Positions 60,031-64,000 of a stretch of 64,000 nt of DNA are shown here, piece after piece. Numbering within the stretch: position 1 is the first letter of the stretch; the number at the start of each line of letters is the position of its first letter. A program made the translations under genes and the position numbers. This stretch comes from Channa striata (lineage: Eukaryota > Chordata > Actinopteri > Anabantiformes > Channidae): positions 27,930,720 to 27,994,719 of the forward strand of contig CM065174.1 in the NCBI GenBank assembly GCA_033026295.1, in the 5' to 3' direction. Under the pieces are notes generated by a model. The model was not told the DNA's origin. It saw only the letters and a list, made by a program, of their open reading frames with translations, and ran no database searches.

Positions 60031-60961
60031 ATTTAACTTAATTTGTAAAGGATGTTTTCACTTGAACAGAGACTCTTTCATGGGAATCAGTTCAAAAATA
60101 GAAGCAAATTACATCAACGTTCATTTAAAATATGAAAGGTGACAACTTCCAAACGGGTTGAGTTCTTTTTATAGGCACCGCAAGTCGCCCTTTATGCGAT
60201 TAGTTTTTTTATTAGCCTAAAATAATATGTTTCATCTACAAACTTGCTGGCTCAGCTGCAGTGGAGGAATGTTATAAATACAGAAATGCCAAGTAATGTC
60301 CCGTAATGGAAAAATAAAAGACAAGAAGGAGCAAATAGCCAAAAATCTTCCTGGCAACATCAGATCTGATAACATCAGTTTCCTTTGCAAGTGCCAGCGC
60401 TGCAGTTTCCTGCAGAAACGTTAGGCTGGTGTCAAACTTACTAACTTTATGAATCTCGTTAGGGCAGCGCATGCAGACAGTCTCTGCCTGGCCAGCTCTA
60501 ACACACGATCAAGAGTCTTGAGTTGAAGTTGGCGTCACAGCAACCTCTTGTGCACCAACACTTGCTGGTGAACGCTCAGGGTGCGGTGGACCAACGGATC
60601 TGCATGAATTTTAAAACCAAAAGAACGAGTTAACGTGCCTAAAAAGATCTTAAATACACAGAGTTTTCATTTCGGTCAGACTTGGCCGGGGTTGGTGCCT
60701 CATGTTTGTTCCCTATGCGTGAAGTCTGGCAGAGCAGAAACTGTTGAGTGGTACATTCAATTCGAGTGAGTGATTGACCAAATGTTTCTCAAAGGTTTCT
60801 CCTTTTGAAGGCAGCAGGTCACGTGTGATACTGCAGACTACGCTGGACCATCCAACATGTTAAATGCTACAAGCTTCAAGAAAACCAGAATCTGTAAAGG
60901 TATGTGGTTCTGTGTGGGTACGGCATACGCAGACACATTCAGCCATTCAGAATATGTGTAG
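60031..60961. other. Non-coding stretch, nothing recognised
   Basis: Unique sequence between the Tc1-like end and the palindrome. Confidence 0.5.
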
Positions 60962-61015
60962 TTGAATTGAATTGAATTCAATTCAATTCAAATAAAGTTG
61001 AATTGAATTGAATAG
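60962..61015. repeat. Perfect 30-bp palindrome plus L2-like tail
   Basis: 60962-60991 is an exact palindrome made of TTGAA/TTCAA units with a GAATTC centre. It is followed by ATAAAGTTGAATTGAATTG, which looks like the end of the L2-like LINE (ATAAAGTTG plus an ATTGA tail). The arrangement suggests two such tails joined head to head. Confidence 0.85.
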
Positions 61016-61299
61016 TCAGAGCTTCATGGTTCAGGAGGTGATGTCGTACATCGAATGATCCTGTGTGTAGTTTTTATGTCCTTAACAGAGTATGGCTGCA
61101 GAATGGCAGAGGTACAGGTTAGTAAACCGTCACTTTTTGTGTGAACACTCATACGTGGAAAATGTGTTCACCATGTTTTTTCGTCATAATTATTTCCACA
61201 CACCTGTGCTTAAATTCTATTTCTACTTCATCTAAGCAGTGTGATTACCTCGACTTCATACGCCTCCACTGGCAATAGTCACGGCCATCCCATCTTTGT

Positions 61300-62132
61300 A
61301 TTTATGTGATATCTTTATATTCTTCCCAAAAATAGCTTTTTTCCGCTGATCACTTTTGGTAAACATTCAGGTTGGGCAGTGTCACTGTGCGGAGGGAATG
61401 GCTTGCTCTCCTGTATGGAATGGGATCCACGTTGATTGAGGATGCCAAAGCATCTCCGGATAATCATGTTCCCAGGATCCCTGCATCTGGACAAATTTTC
61501 CTTGCTTGGTTTTAAACACCTCAAACTTTGGAAGAAATCTCTTGCAGACTGCTGAGTCAAACACTGGACTCTGTGACTGGAAAAAAGATTGAACAAACGA
61601 GATGCACAATTTCAGTAAATGTCCAATTTGTCTTGGCAGCTCCACCCATGAGGCCAGCTGACCGGACTCTCCTGTGCACAGAGTCTATGTTCACTGGTTC
61701 CTCTCTTGTTCCAGTACTTGTCTTTTGGGCAAGTGTGGACTTGCTCTTCTTCCCCTGGCTCTCCTGCCTTCATTGGATCCAGTCCCAGTCCCTGGAGATG
61801 AGTGCACACCATTTTAGAAGTCTTTAATTTTTGTCCATACCTGGTAGAGAATAACCTTTCTTTCTCAAGAAAGATGTAGACTGACTTACTCCAGCTGTTC
61901 TTTTTAATGCACACTGGAATGACAGCCGACTGTCCCTGGTGGACAAGCTGCAGAATAGCGCGGGACACGTCAGGCACCTATTGATGTGAAGGGCAGTTTT
62001 CTTTTAAACATGATTAACATGAAAATTTGATTTGACCATTATTCTGTGCTCACATGCACATAATAAAACCATTCAAAGATTATAGAACAACAAAGATGTA
62101 AATGTGTTTCCAAACTTCTTTCTTGGCAGTGT
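61300..62132 (-). pseudogene. Tc1-like transposase relic, third family (probable)
   Basis: Two long minus-strand frames, 121 codons (61977-61612) and 87 codons (61645-61382), overlap by about 34 bases and look like one coding region broken by a frameshift. The N-terminal part reads AILQLVHQGQSAV...SVYIFLEKERLFSTRY, similar to the helix-turn-helix start of Tc1-like transposases. In a third frame, 61479-61444 encodes DPGNMIIRRCFG, which fits the GGGSVMIWGCFG block with TGG-to-CGG and GGA-to-AGA transitions. The right border, GTTTCCAAACTTCTTTCTTGGCAGTGTA (about 62106-62133), resembles a Tc1-like terminal repeat ending in CAGTGTA. No matching left repeat was found. The catalytic blocks are not clearly preserved. 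Confidence 0.55.
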
Positions 62133-62379
62133 AGATGCTCCTCGAGGGGTTCCGGCCCGGCTCGTCTCCAGCTTCCCTTTTGGGTTCCCCACCTCTGCTT
62201 TACAGATCAACACACACACACATTTGTAATGGACGTCACAGACATGTGTATGCAAATAGTGTCGGATAGAAGGCGGACTTTGTTAGACATGACAGTAAGC
62301 TGCTGAATAATTATTGTTTATCCCATTTTAATTGGAAACTAAAGCAAATCAAACAATGGCACAATTACACAAAACAAAT

Positions 62380-62571
62380 TCAGTTCAACTTTATTTATAT
62401 GTCTCCAATGTTCAACAAAGTCGTCTCAAGGAACTTTACATAATAAAGTCATGTAGAGAAAACCCAACAAATCCCCCATGAGCAGCTATAGGCAACAGTG
62501 GAGAGGAAAAACTCCCTTTAACGGAAGAAACCTCCAGCAGAACCAGGCTCAGGGTGGGCGACATCTGCCAA
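62380..62571 (-). mobile_element. L2-like LINE 3' end, inverted copy
   Basis: This is the reverse complement of the 3' UTR seen at 51720-51931. It contains CAACTTTATTTATA, CGTCTCAAGG, CCAACAAATCCCCCATGAGC, GGAAAAACTCCC, CCTCCAGCAGAACCAGGCTC and AGGGTGG. CAAAT-CAGTT-type words at both borders might be a diverged target duplication. Confidence 0.9.
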
Positions 62572-64000
62572 ATCAGTTCTAGTTTGAAGCAAGTCTCAAA
62601 TAACCTCTTTATTGATTGCTCTCAGTTTACCTTGTGTGATATGTCGCACTGAGCTATCACTGTTTTGCACACCGCCCCCCGTGGATTTATGGCTGCTGAA
62701 CCGTCGGAGGGGACTGACCATATATACCTTCTGTTTCTTCCATCACACACATGTAAATCATTCTAATTACTCTGGCAGTGCCGCTTTGAATTTGAATAAG
62801 TGATTCTAACATGAAGATTTTTAATTAATATTCAGCAATAAATTCTTTGCTGTGCCATCTCTCGGGCACAGAGAGAGGGGGGTTAGGGAGAGCAGAGGGA
62901 AGGGGTGGGAGACAGAAGAGTTTTAAAAGGGTCTCTGCAAAAATATAGATACATAAATCACACATACACTGCATAATTAGTTCAGCAAGGCAGCATAACT
63001 GGGGATGGACGGGGGGAGGCGATAAACTAGTGAGAGCCTTTTGAGGACGAGCGAAGCCATGTTGGAGAGATACTGTCAAATGGCAGAGTTTATATTCCTA
63101 TCTCCTAATGAAGACCCTCTGAAAGACTGCAGGGAGAAAGGCCCAACACACGCAGACGGACGAGGACGAGTCAGGGACCTAATGTCACGGGAGACAAAAG
63201 GTGGTGTGTGCTTTGCGTGCACCGGGCACTGGTGAACACGACGAAGGCTTCTTTTCAAAACACCCCCGAAACAGTCAAATACTGATTCAGACTGAGACCA
63301 GTGGTGGCAAATCTCAACAGCGTGATTTCAAAAGACACTATCTGAGAGACTGATCACAAATTCTCCTTCTGTACTGACGACTGGATATTTTTTTTATTGG
63401 GGACAGCTAGAGTCTATGAGAACTAGGGAACCTCACGGGAATGCTTTTGAACAATATAACAAATCTCCAGCCTTCTTCCATCAACTATTGCAGCCAATGA
63501 CGCTTATATCTACCACTGATGGTTTGAAAGCTGCAAAACATCCAGTTCTAAAAAACTCCACAATGTACTAGTATTTCATTTTAGTATTTGGAGTTGGAGA
63601 TAAAAAAAAAAAAAAAACGACCAGCCACTCACCAACAGCTCAACACTGGCTCACAGCCGAGCATCAAACTGGTGTGTCATGGCCCCATTTAGCTTCTGAA
63701 TAGCAGCAATCCACTGCAGCCCTGACTGACACCATCATTTCTAAGAAAAAAAATCACTTTTGATTGGTTGGTGCTCACCCCAGACCATTATGTACCAGGT
63801 TTTGATAATTTCTCTTATAATAGTAATTTATTTATTGTGTTGGCAAATATTAGGCAGGTTGGCTGCTTTTATTCACCATGTTAGTTTTTGTTACAATGTT
63901 TGTCAAAGAAAATGGTGGCCGAGCAAAAGTGAGTGTGGTGCGATGGAAGAAGAGAGAAATCTCTTCCCCTTGCCACTGTCCATCAGGTTTTATTAGGGCG
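62572..64000. other. Non-coding unique sequence to the right edge
   Basis: No gene recognised. A GGG/GAG-rich tract at 62865-62915 and A16 at 63602-63617 stand out. The segment 62780-63000 (TTTAATTAATATTCAGCAATAAATTC and neighbouring text) is repeat-free and A/T-rich, with a small CAGCAA/TTGCTG hairpin at 62833-62852. Confidence 0.5.

Noticed and set aside
1..64000. CRISPR arrays, operons, prophage or plasmid features
   Set aside because: No regularly spaced direct repeats, no closely packed same-strand genes and no prokaryotic signals. The repeat families are those of a vertebrate genome.

Overview
This window looks like nuclear DNA from a ray-finned (teleost) fish. The evidence is the repeat content: several decayed Tc1-like transposons, jockey/CR1-superfamily LINE relics of the L2/Rex sort, a tRNA-headed SINE with a body typical of teleosts, and more than twenty CA/GT microsatellites. 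I cannot name the species. There is no operon, CRISPR array, rRNA, standalone tRNA gene or complete protein-coding gene. Almost all of the open reading frames are what chance gives in vertebrate non-coding DNA. The window is best read as intergenic and/or long-intron sequence around one CpG-island promoter.

Host signals. A CpG-dense block at about 42100-42830 is the only convincing promoter or first-exon region. On the minus strand it has a CCAAT motif, a CAG-rich leader and a near-perfect splice donor (GTAAGT read from 42600 down to 42595). If that gene is real, it runs leftward and much of 1-42600 would be its first intron or introns. Two weak exon candidates, also on the minus strand, lie at 34078-34131 and at the left edge (1-36). 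Neither has a recognised protein family.

Mobile-element layout, left to right: an inverted-repeat-bordered GT-associated repeat (about 3985-4125); a Tc1-like relic (4960-5240); a truncated SINE (10375-10504); a LINE reverse-transcriptase fragment (17101-17605); a diverged common teleost repeat (19310-19413); a Tc1-like element (23700-25074) split by an L2-like LINE (24399-24855); the end of a possible DNA element (34555-34803); a full SINE with an 8-bp target duplication (34974-35246); another copy of the common teleost repeat (38720-38930); a diverged SINE (46959-47100); an L2 stub (47611-47667); an L2-like LINE (50785-51931) split by a full SINE (51118-51396); a second LINE RT fragment (52260-52550); a Tc1-like relic (53540-54320); a Tc1-like end (59790-60030); an A/T-rich palindrome made of L2 tails (60962-61015); a third Tc1-like relic (61300-62132); and an inverted L2 3' end (62380-62571).

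No gene set works together here as a pathway. What can be reconstructed is a transposition history. Tc1-like DNA transposons invaded and died, L2-like LINEs landed in one of them, and the SINE landed in an L2 copy. The SINE copies with intact target duplications are among the youngest insertions. The rest is unique sequence with simple repeats, and a few stretches look like candidate conserved non-coding elements on composition alone.
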